From Formosa agariphila KMM 3901 (GTDB taxonomy: Bacteria > Bacteroidota > Bacteroidia > Flavobacteriales > Flavobacteriaceae), in assembly GCF_000723205.1 (NCBI RefSeq), contig NZ_HG315671.1:1895351-1959350 (forward strand): a stretch of DNA of 64,000 bases, read 5' to 3'. Below the pieces are notes generated by a model. The model searched no databases, was not told the DNA's origin, and worked only from the letters and a program-made list of their open reading frames with translations. The translations under genes were made by a program, and so were the position numbers. Below, one piece after another: positions 18,284-28,630 of this stretch (within the stretch, counting starts at the first letter, position 1; every line of letters starts with the position of its first letter).

Positions 18284-20410
18284 ATGCCACTACCCGATTA
18301 TAAAAAATTACTACTTCCAACTTTAAAAAAACATTTTGGATACGACCAGTTTCGTACCCAACAGCAAGATATTATAGAATATGTGCTTGAAGGAAACGAT
18401 GCCCTAGTAATTATGCCTACTGGAGGTGGAAAATCGATATGTTTTCAGGTGCCTGCTTTGCTTTTTGAAGGCATAACAATAGTGGTTTCTCCCCTTATTG
18501 CGTTAATGAAAGATCAGGTTGATGGATTAAAAGCCAACGGTATTGATGCCAATTTTTATAATAGTAGTCAGTCGTCTGAAGAGCAACAAGCCATTTTAGA
18601 ACAGGTTATAAAAGCAGAGTTAAAACTTCTATACGTTGCGCCAGAAAGTCTTGCGGGTTTATCTAATATTTTAAACGAGCGGTATGTAAGTTGTATTGCC
18701 ATTGACGAAGCGCATTGTATTTCGTCTTGGGGCCATGATTTTCGTCCGTCGTACCAACAACTCGGTTTCTTAAAAAAATCGCTACCCAATATTCCGATTA
18801 TAGCGTTAACTGCCACGGCAGATAAAGCTACACGTCAGGATATTTTAGATCAGTTACAAATTCCGAATGCGCAACAATTTATATCCTCTTTCGACAGACA
18901 AAATATTTCTTTAGAAGTGCGTTCTGGTACTGAAAAAGTAAAACAGATTATCAGTTTTGTAAAAAAACATCCTAATCAGTCTGGAATTATTTACTGTTTA
19001 AGTAGAAAGAACACTGAAGAACTTGCGAAGAAATTAAACAGCAACGGTATTCCTGCCACAGCCTATCATGCCGGACTTAATTTTAACGAACGCAATAAAG
19101 TTCAAGAAGATTTTGTTTACGACACTACTCAGGTGGTTTGTGCTACGGTTGCTTTCGGAATGGGAATTGACAAATCGAATGTCCGCTGGGTAATCCACCA
19201 CAATATGCCTAAAAATATTGAAGGGTATTATCAGGAAATTGGTCGTGGGGGTCGTGATGGCTTAAAAGCTCATGCTCTACTGTTTCATAGTTATGCCGAT
19301 GTAATTCAATTACGTCGTTTTGCTTCGGGAGCTTCTAATGAAGAGGTTCAGATTGCGAAGTTGGAACGTATGAAACAATTTAGTGAAGCTACAACATGCC
19401 GGCGAAAAATCTTGCTAAGTTACTTTGGTGAGTTATTAGAAGAAAATTGTGGAAATTGTGACGTGTGCAAGAATCCGCCACAAATTTTCGACGGTACTAT
19501 TATCGCACAAAAAATATTATCTGCTGTGTATCGTCTTAAAGAGAAAGAAGCGATAGGGACTATTTTAGATGTGTTACGAGGGTCTCATAATGCTAATATT
19601 TTAGAGAAGGGTTACGATAAATTAAAAACCTTTGGCATAGGTAGAGATGTGGCTTGGAAAGATTGGCAACATTTTATTATTCAACTTATGAATCAAGGGT
19701 ATTGCGAGATTGCATTTCATAAAAATAATGCCTTACAACTCACCGAATTTTCTAATAATGTATTGTTTAAAGGCGCTAAAGTATCGTTAACACGACCGGT
19801 GCATATTGCCGAGCCAAAAGTTAAAGAAAAAGTAAAACGTACGAAGGTTAAACGTGGTGCATCAAAAACGACTGCCGATTCGTTATTTGAACGTTTACGT
19901 CAGTTGCGTTATAAAATTTCGAAAGAAGAAAACATTCCGGCTTACCTTATTTTTAGTGACAAAACCTTGATGGAAATGGAACGCGACCGCCCGATGAGTA
20001 TCATGGATTTAATGGATGTAAGCGGTGTTGGTCAGCATAAAGCAGAAACGTATGGTGATGAATTTATTGAAGAAATCATGAAGTTTCTGGGGTCTAAACC
20101 TAAGAAAGAGAAAAAACGTTCGACCCATTTAGTGACTTACGATTTGTATAAAAAAGGACTCTCCATTGAAGAAATTTCTATGCAACGTAAATTGAGAGAT
20201 ACTACGGTTTACTCGCACATTGCAAAGCTTCATAGTGACGGAAAAGATATTAATATTTATGATTTTGTTTCTAAACGGGAAGTTGAAGATGTGAAAAAAG
20301 CTAAAGAAAACATAGAAGGTTCTACCTCATTAAAAGCATATTACGATTACTTTGATGAACAATTAGATTACTTCAAAATTCGTTTAGCGCTAAGTGTTAT
20401 TGACAACTAA
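18284..20410 (+). CDS. recQ: ATP-dependent DNA helicase RecQ
   Basis: The 708-residue protein has Walker A PTGGGKS (45-51), DEAH (141-144), a RecQ-type zinc-binding region with cysteines in CRRKILLSYF and NCGNCDVC (about 370-402), an RQC winged helix and an HRDC domain (about 530-610, RYKISKEENIPAYLIFSDKT). A C-terminal helix-turn-helix-like part (about 620-708) follows, as in many Bacteroidota RecQ. RecQ unwinds DNA 3'-5' in recombination repair and fork restart, often with topoisomerase III; topB lies 3.5 kb downstream on the same strand. It is divergent from the thiamine operon. Confidence 0.95.
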   Translation: MPLPDYKKLLLPTLKKHFGYDQFRTQQQDIIEYVLEGNDALVIMPTGGGKSICFQVPALLFEGITIVVSPLIALMKDQVDGLKANGIDANFYNSSQSSEEQQAILEQVIKAELKLLYVAPESLAGLSNILNERYVSCIAIDEAHCISSWGHDFRPSYQQLGFLKKSLPNIPIIALTATADKATRQDILDQLQIPNAQQFISSFDRQNISLEVRSGTEKVKQIISFVKKHPNQSGIIYCLSRKNTEELAKKLNSNGIPATAYHAGLNFNERNKVQEDFVYDTTQVVCATVAFGMGIDKSNVRWVIHHNMPKNIEGYYQEIGRGGRDGLKAHALLFHSYADVIQLRRFASGASNEEVQIAKLERMKQFSEATTCRRKILLSYFGELLEENCGNCDVCKNPPQIFDGTIIAQKILSAVYRLKEKEAIGTILDVLRGSHNANILEKGYDKLKTFGIGRDVAWKDWQHFIIQLMNQGYCEIAFHKNNALQLTEFSNNVLFKGAKVSLTRPVHIAEPKVKEKVKRTKVKRGASKTTADSLFERLRQLRYKISKEENIPAYLIFSDKTLMEMERDRPMSIMDLMDVSGVGQHKAETYGDEFIEEIMKFLGSKPKKEKKRSTHLVTYDLYKKGLSIEEISMQRKLRDTTVYSHIAKLHSDGKDINIYDFVSKREVEDVKKAKENIEGSTSLKAYYDYFDEQLDYFKIRLALSVIDN

Positions 20411-20559
20411 ATTCGTATAGTTTTCTAAATCTTCTAACCATAAACCATTATATATTAGCATACAGAATGCTATATAAATGGCATTTGAGTAGATTTAAAC
20501 TAATAAAAATTATTTTATAATTTAGAGTTTATTAAATTCGTATCGACTATTTAGACCTT

Positions 20560-21792
20560 ATGAAAAAATCGACCAAATCATTATTTTATTTACTTCTGTC
20601 TTGCCTTTTTTTGTCGACTGCTTTAAGTTACGGACAAGACAAATCTGTTGCGTTAAAAGATTCAACGGCGGTTAAGAAGCAAAAAATTGAAATTGAATAT
20701 ACCGATGAAGGCTTTGAGTTTAAAACTTCTGATGAGAAATATGCCCTTCATATAGAATCGCGTTTACAATTTAGATTTTCCACTCCAAGTGATTTAAATC
20801 CGGTAACCTACGATGAAATATATTCCGAAAAGGAAACGGTTTTTAAGATAAACAGAGCACGTTTAAAAGTAGGGGGTCACGCTTATAAACCTTGGTTAAA
20901 ATACTACTGGGAATACGAAGTATCTGCTGGAAATCTTATGGATTTCAGGGTTATGATTGAAAAGTATTCGTTCTTTAAAATTAAAGTTGGGCAATGGAAA
21001 ACCTATTACAATCGAGAACGTGTAATTTCTTCTGGAAAACAACAAATGGCAGACCGTTCTATTTTAACGCGTCCTTTTACCCTAGATAGACAGCAAGGTA
21101 TTGAGTTTTATGGTAGAATTAACCCGAGCAAATTTGCCGATATTACATATCACGCTTCCATTTTAACAGGTACGGGACGTGGTTCCACAGAAAATGACGA
21201 CGAACATTTAATGTATGTGGGGCGTTTACAATATAATTTTATGGGGCGTGAATTGAGTTTCACGGGTTCAGATTTGGCCTATCATGATGACTTTACCGGA
21301 TTAATTGCTGTAGCGGGAACTACTAACCGAAGTCCATACACGCGTTTTTCTCAAGCTGGTGGCGGACAATTAGTTGGTTTTGAAGATGGTGTAGACGGAC
21401 AATATAAAGTCAATCAATTTTTACTAGAAACTGCCTTTATGTATCGTGGATTATCTTGGCAAAACGAATTTCATACTAAAGAAATTTACGATTATGTAAA
21501 TGACCAAACCACTAATTTAAAAGGTGCATATTTTCAGTCTGGATATTTTTTCCATAGTATTTGGCCTAAGTTTCCAAAACCCTTAGAGGTTGCGGCGCGC
21601 TATGCTTATTACATTCCGAATACACATTTGTCTAATAATTTAGAAGAAGAATTTGTTTTGGCATTTAACTGGTTTTTTAATGGTCATAGAAATAAGTTAA
21701 CGTCTGAAGTTACATACTTCAACTTTCAAGACCAGACCGGAATTTACGATAACGGCTTACGTTTTAGAGTACAATGGGATATTTCTTTTTAA
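20560..21792 (+). CDS. OprO/OprP-type outer membrane porin
   Basis: The 410-residue protein has a signal peptide (MKKSTKSLFYLLLSCLFLST, cleavage near SYGQ), then a short charged linker and a beta-barrel rich in alternating aromatic residues ending in an amphipathic strand VQWDISF. The region FKINRARLKVGGHAYKP is typical of the phosphate-selective porin O/P family. Family members form anion-selective channels; phosphate selectivity cannot be judged from this sequence. It is a single gene with a strong terminator at 21813. Confidence 0.85.
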   Translation: MKKSTKSLFYLLLSCLFLSTALSYGQDKSVALKDSTAVKKQKIEIEYTDEGFEFKTSDEKYALHIESRLQFRFSTPSDLNPVTYDEIYSEKETVFKINRARLKVGGHAYKPWLKYYWEYEVSAGNLMDFRVMIEKYSFFKIKVGQWKTYYNRERVISSGKQQMADRSILTRPFTLDRQQGIEFYGRINPSKFADITYHASILTGTGRGSTENDDEHLMYVGRLQYNFMGRELSFTGSDLAYHDDFTGLIAVAGTTNRSPYTRFSQAGGGQLVGFEDGVDGQYKVNQFLLETAFMYRGLSWQNEFHTKEIYDYVNDQTTNLKGAYFQSGYFFHSIWPKFPKPLEVAARYAYYIPNTHLSNNLEEEFVLAFNWFFNGHRNKLTSEVTYFNFQDQTGIYDNGLRFRVQWDISF

Positions 21793-21812
21793 AATATCAT
21801 CTTTATGTATAG

Positions 21813-21852
21813 AAAACGCCTTGTATCTTAAAAATATACAAGGCGTTTTTAT
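21813..21852 (+). terminator. Terminator after the porin gene
   Basis: AAAACGCCTTGTAT pairs with ATACAAGGCGTTTTT around an A-rich loop, 20 bp after the porin stop. It could also serve the convergent DUF885 gene, since the stem is flanked by an A-run on the left. Confidence 0.8.
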
Positions 21853-21888
21853 GTCTTCAACATATGCTTTAATGCATATATGAAAATG

Positions 21889-23697
21889 TTAGTTTTTCAT
21901 TTGCGAATCAATCCACATATTAACGCGACGTTCTAATAATTCCATTGGTAAAGCGCCTCCACCAAGCAAGGTGTCGTGAAATCCTTTTATATCAAATTTA
22001 TCACCTAATTTGTCTTCTGCTGTTTTACGTAATTCCTGAATTTTAAGCATTCCTATTTTGTAGGATGTCGCTTGTCCAGGCATTACCATGTAGCGTTGTA
22101 CTTCTGCGGTAATAGCACCATCTGACACCGATGAGTTTTCTTTAAAATATTTAAAAGCATCAGCTTCTGTCCAGCCTTTGGCATGTAATCCAGTATCCAC
22201 CACCAAACGGATGGCTCTCCATATTTCATTAACCAAGCGTCCGAAATCGTAATACGGATTTTGGTATCCGCCCATTTCCTTAGCCAATATTTCCGAATAT
22301 AAAGCCCAACCTTCGCTATACACACTAAAACCGGCTTGTGTTCTAAACTGTGGTACACCTTCTAATTCTTGAGCAATAGAAATCTGCATGTGATGCCCTG
22401 GTAGACCTTCATGATACGCGACACCTTCCATTGTGGTTTTGTCCATCATACTCATATCAGAAAGATGAACATAATACGTTCCAGGTCTAGAGCCATCCGG
22501 AGTTCCTGCATTATAATGTTGTGGTGCACCATCTTGTTCTCTAAAGGCTTCAACACGTTTAACTTCTAATTTAGCTTTAGGAAGAATTCCGAAATAATCG
22601 GGTAATTTTTTCTCTATAGCATCTAGATATTTTGTGGATTCATCTAAATATCCTTGTCTACCTTCGTCTGTATTTGGAAAGTAAAATTGAGGGTCGCTAT
22701 CTACAAACTTAAAAAACGCATTTAAGTCGCCATCGAAACCAACTTTATCCTTAATCGCTAGCATTTCTTCTCTAATTCTAGCCACTTCTTCTAATCCTTT
22801 TTCATGCACTTGGTCTGCTGTTAGATTGGAAGTAGTAAAAACTTTTAACTGATAATTGTAAAAATCTTTACCGTTCTCATGCCTGCTAACTCCTGTAGGT
22901 GTTGCTTCTGCATTTTCAATTTCAGATTCTAACCACGTTAAAAGATTCTGATACGCAGGTATAAATGCTTCTTGAATTACAGATGCCGATTCTTGTTTTA
23001 AAGATTCAGCCTCTTCAGAAGTTATTTGTTCTGAAGCTAAAAGCGCATCGGTTTTTCTATGCATATCTTCTAATACTGTTTTACCATCAAGTAATCCTTT
23101 TGTTTGAGAAATAACTGTTTCGAAAGCAAATTTTGGAGGTAATATACCTAAATCGGCTTGGTCTTGAGCTTTAATCAATAATTGATTCATAGCAACACCT
23201 ACACCTTTAATTCTAGAAATATATGCCGTCATGTCTGGCAGACTATCCACTTTATGATAATTAATTAAGAAGTTCGGAAAGTACGTATGTGCTCCACGCA
23301 TTTGTTCAAATACATATTCCATATCTCTATACGTCATGCCTTCCTTTAACATCTCGTATTGATACATCCATAAGTCGTAAGAAGCTTGGTCTGCTTCATC
23401 CAAATTATCATAATCAAATGTTTCTTTTAACGTTTTGGCACTTTCGGCATACCAAGCGAGTTTTCTATCTTCCGCTTCTTTACTCATGTCGTCGATTTTA
23501 TCATTTAAATCTTTTCGACCTAGAGAAGTTAAGTGCATCGGACTCATTTGAAGTAACTCTTCGTACTTCACATCAAACCATGCATTCAGTTCTGCTTTCT
23601 GACTAACGACAGCTTTTGGTTCTTCTTTGCAGGAAGCAAATACTAGTAGAAAAAATAAAACCGGCAGTGCGATTTTTGTAATGTTACATGTTTTCAT
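21889..23697 (-). CDS. DUF885 family lipoprotein, probable zinc peptidase
   Basis: The 602-residue protein starts with a lipoprotein signal (MKTCNITKIALPVLFFLLVF ending in ASC, lipobox Cys near residue 23). The C-terminal half contains YHEGLPGHHMQ, the DUF885 motif that resembles a gluzincin HExxH site, with a downstream glutamate-rich helix (VYSEGWALYSE). DUF885 proteins are regarded as metallopeptidase-like; cleavage of peptides at the cell envelope is inferred. It is transcribed alone, divergent from topB. Confidence 0.85.
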   Translation of the reverse strand: MKTCNITKIALPVLFFLLVFASCKEEPKAVVSQKAELNAWFDVKYEELLQMSPMHLTSLGRKDLNDKIDDMSKEAEDRKLAWYAESAKTLKETFDYDNLDEADQASYDLWMYQYEMLKEGMTYRDMEYVFEQMRGAHTYFPNFLINYHKVDSLPDMTAYISRIKGVGVAMNQLLIKAQDQADLGILPPKFAFETVISQTKGLLDGKTVLEDMHRKTDALLASEQITSEEAESLKQESASVIQEAFIPAYQNLLTWLESEIENAEATPTGVSRHENGKDFYNYQLKVFTTSNLTADQVHEKGLEEVARIREEMLAIKDKVGFDGDLNAFFKFVDSDPQFYFPNTDEGRQGYLDESTKYLDAIEKKLPDYFGILPKAKLEVKRVEAFREQDGAPQHYNAGTPDGSRPGTYYVHLSDMSMMDKTTMEGVAYHEGLPGHHMQISIAQELEGVPQFRTQAGFSVYSEGWALYSEILAKEMGGYQNPYYDFGRLVNEIWRAIRLVVDTGLHAKGWTEADAFKYFKENSSVSDGAITAEVQRYMVMPGQATSYKIGMLKIQELRKTAEDKLGDKFDIKGFHDTLLGGGALPMELLERRVNMWIDSQMKN

Positions 23698-23940
23698 AAA
23701 ATGTATATCAAGTTAAATTAGGTTTAGGCTAAATATAGCTAATTAAATGAAGTGAAAGCAAATATGGGCTCGATAGTCAATTTCCATATCTAAATCTGAT
23801 TAAAATGAAAAAAAAGCAACTGGAATTTGTGTAAAACTTAAAAATTGAAGACCTAATTATTCGTTAATAACTCCTGATAACTCTACTTCTTTTTACTCCG
23901 TAAAAGTTATATTTTGCGGACTCTTATTTAAGGAAAGAAA

Positions 23941-26244
23941 ATGAAAGTTTGTATAGCCGAAAAGCCAAGTGTAGCCCGTGAAATTGCGTCTGTTTTAGGT
24001 GCGAATACCAAACACGATGGATATTACGAAGGTAATGGCTACGCGGTAACTTACACTTTTGGGCATTTATGTACATTGTTTGAACCAAACGACTATAAAC
24101 CACACTGGAAAAGTTGGGATTTAAACAATTTACCCATGCTTCCCGAGAAGTTTAAAACCAAAGTGACTTCGGATTCCGGAATTCAGAAGCAATTTAATAT
24201 TGTAAAAGGATTATTTGACAGAGCCGATGTGGTTATAAACTGCGGGGATGCTGGTCAAGAGGGAGAATTAATACAACGTTGGGTTTTAGACCAAGCAGAG
24301 TATAAAGGTAAGGTAGAACGCTTATGGATTTCGTCCTTAACCACAGAAGCCATAAAAGAAGGTTTCGAGCATTTAAAACCGTCTGAACAATACGATAATT
24401 TGTATTACGCTGGGTTTTCTAGAGCGATTGGCGACTGGTTATTAGGAATGAATGCGACGCGTTTATACACCGTTAAACATGGTGGTTACAAGCAAGTGTT
24501 GTCTATTGGTCGCGTGCAAACACCAACTTTGGCTATGGTTGTAAATCGGTTTAAAGAGATTGAAAATTTTAAGCCACAACCATATTGGGAGTTACAAACC
24601 ATGTATCGGGACACCTTATTTAGTTATGAAGAAGGGCGTTTTTTAAAGATGGAAGATGGTGAGTTACTCGCCAATAAAGTTAAAGAAGACGATTTTGAAA
24701 TTGTTTCGATTACCAAAAAGAAAGGCACAGAATATGCGCCTAAATTATTCGATTTAACAGGATTACAGGTATATTGTAATACGAAATTTGGATTTTCGGC
24801 AGATGAAACTTTAAAAATCGTTCAGAAGCTGTACGAGCAAAAGGTGGTGACCTATCCTAGAGTAGATACCACGTTCTTACCGAACGACGTGTATCCAAAA
24901 GTACATGGCATTCTTCAGAAATTAACAAAATACAACACCTTAACCGAACCGCTTTTAGGCAAGAAAATTAAGAAATCGGCTAAAGTATTCAACGATAAAA
25001 AAGTAACCGATCACCACGCTATTATCCCAACGGGAATTCAGATTAATTTACAATACAATCAGCAACAGGTTTACGACATTATAGTAAAGCGATTTATTGC
25101 TGTGTTTTACGATGATTGTTCGGTATCTAATACCACGGTAATTGGTAAAGCGGCCGAAGTAAATTTTAAAACCACTGGAAAAGAAATTCTTAAAAAAGGG
25201 TGGCGTGTTGTATTTGAATCTCCTGATAAAGAGAAAAAAGAATCAGGTATTTTACCCACGTTTGTTAAAGGTGAAAAAGGACCTCATGAACCCTCGTTTT
25301 TAGAAAAGCAAACCAAACCACCAAATCAATTTACGGAAGCTTCCCTCCTACGTGCTATGGAAACGGCAGGTAAGCAAGTAGACGATGATGATTTGCGCGA
25401 GCTCATGAAGGAAAATGGTATTGGAAGACCGTCTACACGAGCCAATATTATTGAAACCTTATTCCGAAGAAAATACATTGTCCGTAATAAAAAACAATTA
25501 CTGCCTACTACAACTGGAATACAGTTGATAGATATCATTCAGAACGATTTATTAAAATCTGCAGAACTGACAGGATTGTGGGAAAAGCAATTAAAAGATA
25601 TAGAAAAAGGCGAATACAATGCGGGAACGTTTATAAATAACATGAAACGCATGGTTGACGAGTTGGTGTACGAAGTACGTAGTGAAACCAAACGTGCCAA
25701 TATCTCTTATGAAGCAAATGCCGAAAAAAAGACAGCCAAAGCTGAAACGAAGAAACAGGCAGGTATTTTATCTGAGAACTGTCCGAAATGTAAACAAGGC
25801 AACCTGATAAAAGGAAAATCGGCTTACGGTTGTAGCGCATTTAAATCGGGTTGTAAATTCGTATTACCATTCAGTTTTAGCGATAAAAAGATTTCTGAAA
25901 AACAATATATCCGTTTACTTCAAAAAGGATCTACTGTCAACCTAAAAGGATTCAAAACTGAGCAAGGTACTGTTGAAGGTTTGTTGCGATTTGACGACGA
26001 TTTTAAACTGGTTTTAGAACCTAAAGTCGCCGTTAAAAAAGAAACAAAAACAGAAGTTCCTGATACTTTAACGTGTCCGAAATGCAAGCAAGGCACAGTT
26101 ATGAAAGGCAAGACCGCTTATGGTTGTAGTGCTTATAAATCGGGTTGCGATTTTAAAGTTACTTTTGATACGATTAGAGAAAAATCGGCTGGAGAAAAAC
26201 TTACAAAAGCATTGGTATTTAAAATATTAAACGCATCGATTTAA
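23941..26244 (+). CDS. topB: DNA topoisomerase III (type IA)
   Basis: The 767-residue protein begins with the Toprim domain (MKVCIAEKPSVARE; acidic triad in NCGDAGQEGEL), has the SIGRVQTPTLAM motif and catalytic Tyr305 in VTYPRVDT. The C-terminus carries two repeated zinc-ribbon-like units, each CPKCKQGnnnKGKnAYGCSA followed by a further Cys (about 617-645 and 712-745). Topoisomerase III decatenates and, with RecQ, dissolves recombination intermediates. The start at 23941 fits the family. The pseudouridine synthase gene follows after 4 bp. Confidence 0.94.
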   Translation: MKVCIAEKPSVAREIASVLGANTKHDGYYEGNGYAVTYTFGHLCTLFEPNDYKPHWKSWDLNNLPMLPEKFKTKVTSDSGIQKQFNIVKGLFDRADVVINCGDAGQEGELIQRWVLDQAEYKGKVERLWISSLTTEAIKEGFEHLKPSEQYDNLYYAGFSRAIGDWLLGMNATRLYTVKHGGYKQVLSIGRVQTPTLAMVVNRFKEIENFKPQPYWELQTMYRDTLFSYEEGRFLKMEDGELLANKVKEDDFEIVSITKKKGTEYAPKLFDLTGLQVYCNTKFGFSADETLKIVQKLYEQKVVTYPRVDTTFLPNDVYPKVHGILQKLTKYNTLTEPLLGKKIKKSAKVFNDKKVTDHHAIIPTGIQINLQYNQQQVYDIIVKRFIAVFYDDCSVSNTTVIGKAAEVNFKTTGKEILKKGWRVVFESPDKEKKESGILPTFVKGEKGPHEPSFLEKQTKPPNQFTEASLLRAMETAGKQVDDDDLRELMKENGIGRPSTRANIIETLFRRKYIVRNKKQLLPTTTGIQLIDIIQNDLLKSAELTGLWEKQLKDIEKGEYNAGTFINNMKRMVDELVYEVRSETKRANISYEANAEKKTAKAETKKQAGILSENCPKCKQGNLIKGKSAYGCSAFKSGCKFVLPFSFSDKKISEKQYIRLLQKGSTVNLKGFKTEQGTVEGLLRFDDDFKLVLEPKVAVKKETKTEVPDTLTCPKCKQGTVMKGKTAYGCSAYKSGCDFKVTFDTIREKSAGEKLTKALVFKILNASI

Positions 26245-26248
26245 AGTT

Positions 26249-26839
26249 ATGCATCAACACTTTAAAATATATAAACCTTATGGCTATTTAAGTCAGTTTA
26301 TAAACAACGGACAAAAACAGCATCGTAAAAAGTTGCTTGGTGAGTTGGGAGAATTCCCTGAAGGCACTATGTCTATTGGGCGTTTAGATGAAAAATCTGA
26401 AGGGCTTTTATTACTCACTACCGATGGTAAAATGAGTGATTTTGTAAACAGCTCGAAAGTAGATAAAGAGTACTATGCCCAAGTAGATGGCGACATAACC
26501 GAAGCGGCTATTAAAGCTTTACAAAATGGTGTTGAAATAGGATTAAACGGCACCAAATACACTACCAAACCTTGCCCTGCTTTTAAGTTAGATGAGGTTC
26601 CTAATTTACCCGAACGCTGGAAAAAATTAAGAGACGAAAGACACGGGCCGACCTCTTGGGTTTCGATTATATTAAACGAAGGCAAATTTAGACAAGTCCG
26701 TAAAATGACTTCGGCAGTAGGATTTCCAACACTCCGTTTAGTCCGAGTTCGCGTTGGGACTATTTATCTTGACGACTTACAACCGGGAGATTCCATGCAA
26801 TTATTAGATATTAAAAAAGAACTTAATTTAGACGCCTAA
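26249..26839 (+). CDS. RsuA/RluE-family pseudouridine synthase
   Basis: The 196-residue protein has the catalytic motif GRLDEKSEGLLLL with Asp47, and the family's KPYGYLSQF start and EGKFRQVRKM C-terminal motif. It lacks an S4 domain, as in the short RluE-like branch that modifies 23S rRNA U2457. The exact rRNA site is not visible from sequence. It lies 4 bp after topB and its last codons overlap the convergent LytTR regulator by 12 bp. Confidence 0.88.
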   Translation: MHQHFKIYKPYGYLSQFINNGQKQHRKKLLGELGEFPEGTMSIGRLDEKSEGLLLLTTDGKMSDFVNSSKVDKEYYAQVDGDITEAAIKALQNGVEIGLNGTKYTTKPCPAFKLDEVPNLPERWKKLRDERHGPTSWVSIILNEGKFRQVRKMTSAVGFPTLRLVRVRVGTIYLDDLQPGDSMQLLDIKKELNLDA

Positions 26840-27562
26840 ACGTTCTAAAACATCCTTTTTAAACGTTTCTCCAATTGGAATACGCATATCGTTTTGTAAT
26901 ACAATTTTAGTCTTTTGTAAGGCTTTAATGGAGTTTACATTTACAATAAACGATTTATGAACACGCATAAACTGATTATTATTGGGTAGCTTTTCCATAA
27001 TATCTTTAAAACTCATTAAAGTAATTATGGCTTTATTGGTGCCTTCAACATGAATTTTAATATAATCTTTCAAGCCTTGAACATAAGTAATACTATCCGT
27101 TTTTATTTTGATGTTTTCGTACTCCGATTTTACAAATATAAAATCGTTGTCAGGCTTATTTATAGTGCCTAATACTGTTGGCATTCCATTGGCGGGTTGT
27201 AAGTGTTCCAATTCGTATTTTTCTTTTGCTCGCGTTACAGCTTTTATAAATCTGTGAAACGGGATGGGTTTAACTAAATAATCTGTGGCATTTAAATTAA
27301 ATCCGTCTAATGCATATTGCGGATAGGCCGTTGTAAATATAAATTGAGGTAAGTTTTCTATAGATTTTACTAAATCAATACCACTTAAATTAGGCATTTC
27401 TATATCTAAAAACACTAAATCTACATTGTGTTTATTGAGGAGCGTAATCGCTTCTAACGGATTGGTACATTTCGCTACAATATCCATCCCTCCCATTTGT
27501 TTTAAGTACGATTCGACTACATCTATAGCTAAAGGCTCGTCATCTATAATGATACACTTCAT
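26828..27562 (-). CDS. LytTR-family response regulator
   Basis: The 244-residue protein has a receiver domain (acidic pair D7-D8, phosphoacceptor D53 in LVFLDIEMP, conserved Lys in DYLVKPI) and a C-terminal LytTR DNA-binding domain (about 140-240, with YVQGLKDYIKIH and FMRVHKSFIVN). It pairs with the sensor kinase directly upstream (4-bp overlap). LytTR regulators bind direct-repeat sites and control envelope or secreted proteins; here the neighbouring kelch and DUF4270 genes are likely targets, by inference. Confidence 0.93.
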   Translation of the reverse strand: MKCIIIDDEPLAIDVVESYLKQMGGMDIVAKCTNPLEAITLLNKHNVDLVFLDIEMPNLSGIDLVKSIENLPQFIFTTAYPQYALDGFNLNATDYLVKPIPFHRFIKAVTRAKEKYELEHLQPANGMPTVLGTINKPDNDFIFVKSEYENIKIKTDSITYVQGLKDYIKIHVEGTNKAIITLMSFKDIMEKLPNNNQFMRVHKSFIVNVNSIKALQKTKIVLQNDMRIPIGETFKKDVLERLGV

Positions 27563-28617
27563 ACGGAAAGATTAAGGTTTAAATTAACGATATATTGACT
27601 GTCTACTGTGTCTATTTTAAGCGTATGCAAGTTTGGGTACAATAACTGTAAACGATCCTTGGTGTTTTGTAAACCAATACCAGAATTTTCAGGATCTTGT
27701 TTTCTGTTACCTATTAAATTAACACATTTAAAATTAAGTTCGTTGGCATTAACAATAATTTCAATGCGTACCAATGTATTTCCCTTAAAGTCTGTACCGT
27801 ATTTAAATGCATTTTCAATAAATGCGATTAATAATAAAGGTCTTATTTTTTGTTGTGAAATACCACCTCTAATCAGTAAAGTGACATCGCGATTATTGGC
27901 AATCCTAAGACGCTGTAATTTTAAATAATTCTGAATGTAATCTAATTCATCATTAAGCATTACAAATTCATTATCTGCTTGGTATAGCATATATCGCATG
28001 AGCTCGGAAAGCATGATTACAGCTTCTGGAGCATCATTAGATTTTTTACTGGTTAAGGAATAAATACTATTTAAGGAATTGAATAAAAAATGTGGACTCA
28101 ACTGATTTTTAAGAAAATGAAGCTCGGCAGACGATTTTTGAGACTCCACTTCTTTTTGGTGTTGTATGTTTTTATCCCATTCTATGTACATTTTAATAGC
28201 GGTTCCAATAACAATTAAAATGATATTAAAAAACAACGGAAACCCAATACGAATACCTCTAAAATTAGGACGTTCGCCAAGGGCGTTCATATCGTTTTGT
28301 GGTGGTGGTAAATGATGAATTATATCTGGTTTAGGCAAGACAAACTCAACCAGAACAACACATATAACGATTAAACCAATAACAGCTACAAAGTAAAATC
28401 CATTCTTTTTTTTAAGTAAAAAATACGGAACTAAAACCAGGTAATTAATATAGAAACTAAAAATACCAACAATTAAGAAATTAAGAAAAGCTTTAGGTAT
28501 TCTTCCTGTGTTAAAATACACCTGAAGAAAAAACATAAACAAAAAAATGGCCCATATTACGAGATGTATAAAGCCTTCCTGTTTTAGAATTCTAAAAAGT
28601 TGTGTTTTTTTAGTCAT
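27559..28617 (-). CDS. LytS-type sensor histidine kinase (His_kinase family)
   Basis: The 352-residue protein has four predicted membrane segments in the first 145 residues, a short coiled part, then NQLSPHFLFNSLNSIYSL with phosphoacceptor His176, and a C-terminal HATPase domain (FIENAFKYG; GIGLQNTKDRL). This is the LytS/YehU-like layout in Bacteroidota, without a large extracellular sensor, so sensing is probably in the membrane or through a partner. The gene overlaps the regulator by 4 bp and starts 13 bp after the DUF4907-like gene. Confidence 0.92.
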   Translation of the reverse strand: MTKKTQLFRILKQEGFIHLVIWAIFLFMFFLQVYFNTGRIPKAFLNFLIVGIFSFYINYLVLVPYFLLKKKNGFYFVAVIGLIVICVVLVEFVLPKPDIIHHLPPPQNDMNALGERPNFRGIRIGFPLFFNIILIVIGTAIKMYIEWDKNIQHQKEVESQKSSAELHFLKNQLSPHFLFNSLNSIYSLTSKKSNDAPEAVIMLSELMRYMLYQADNEFVMLNDELDYIQNYLKLQRLRIANNRDVTLLIRGGISQQKIRPLLLIAFIENAFKYGTDFKGNTLVRIEIIVNANELNFKCVNLIGNRKQDPENSGIGLQNTKDRLQLLYPNLHTLKIDTVDSQYIVNLNLNLSV

Positions 28618-28630
28618 TATAAATTTGTAA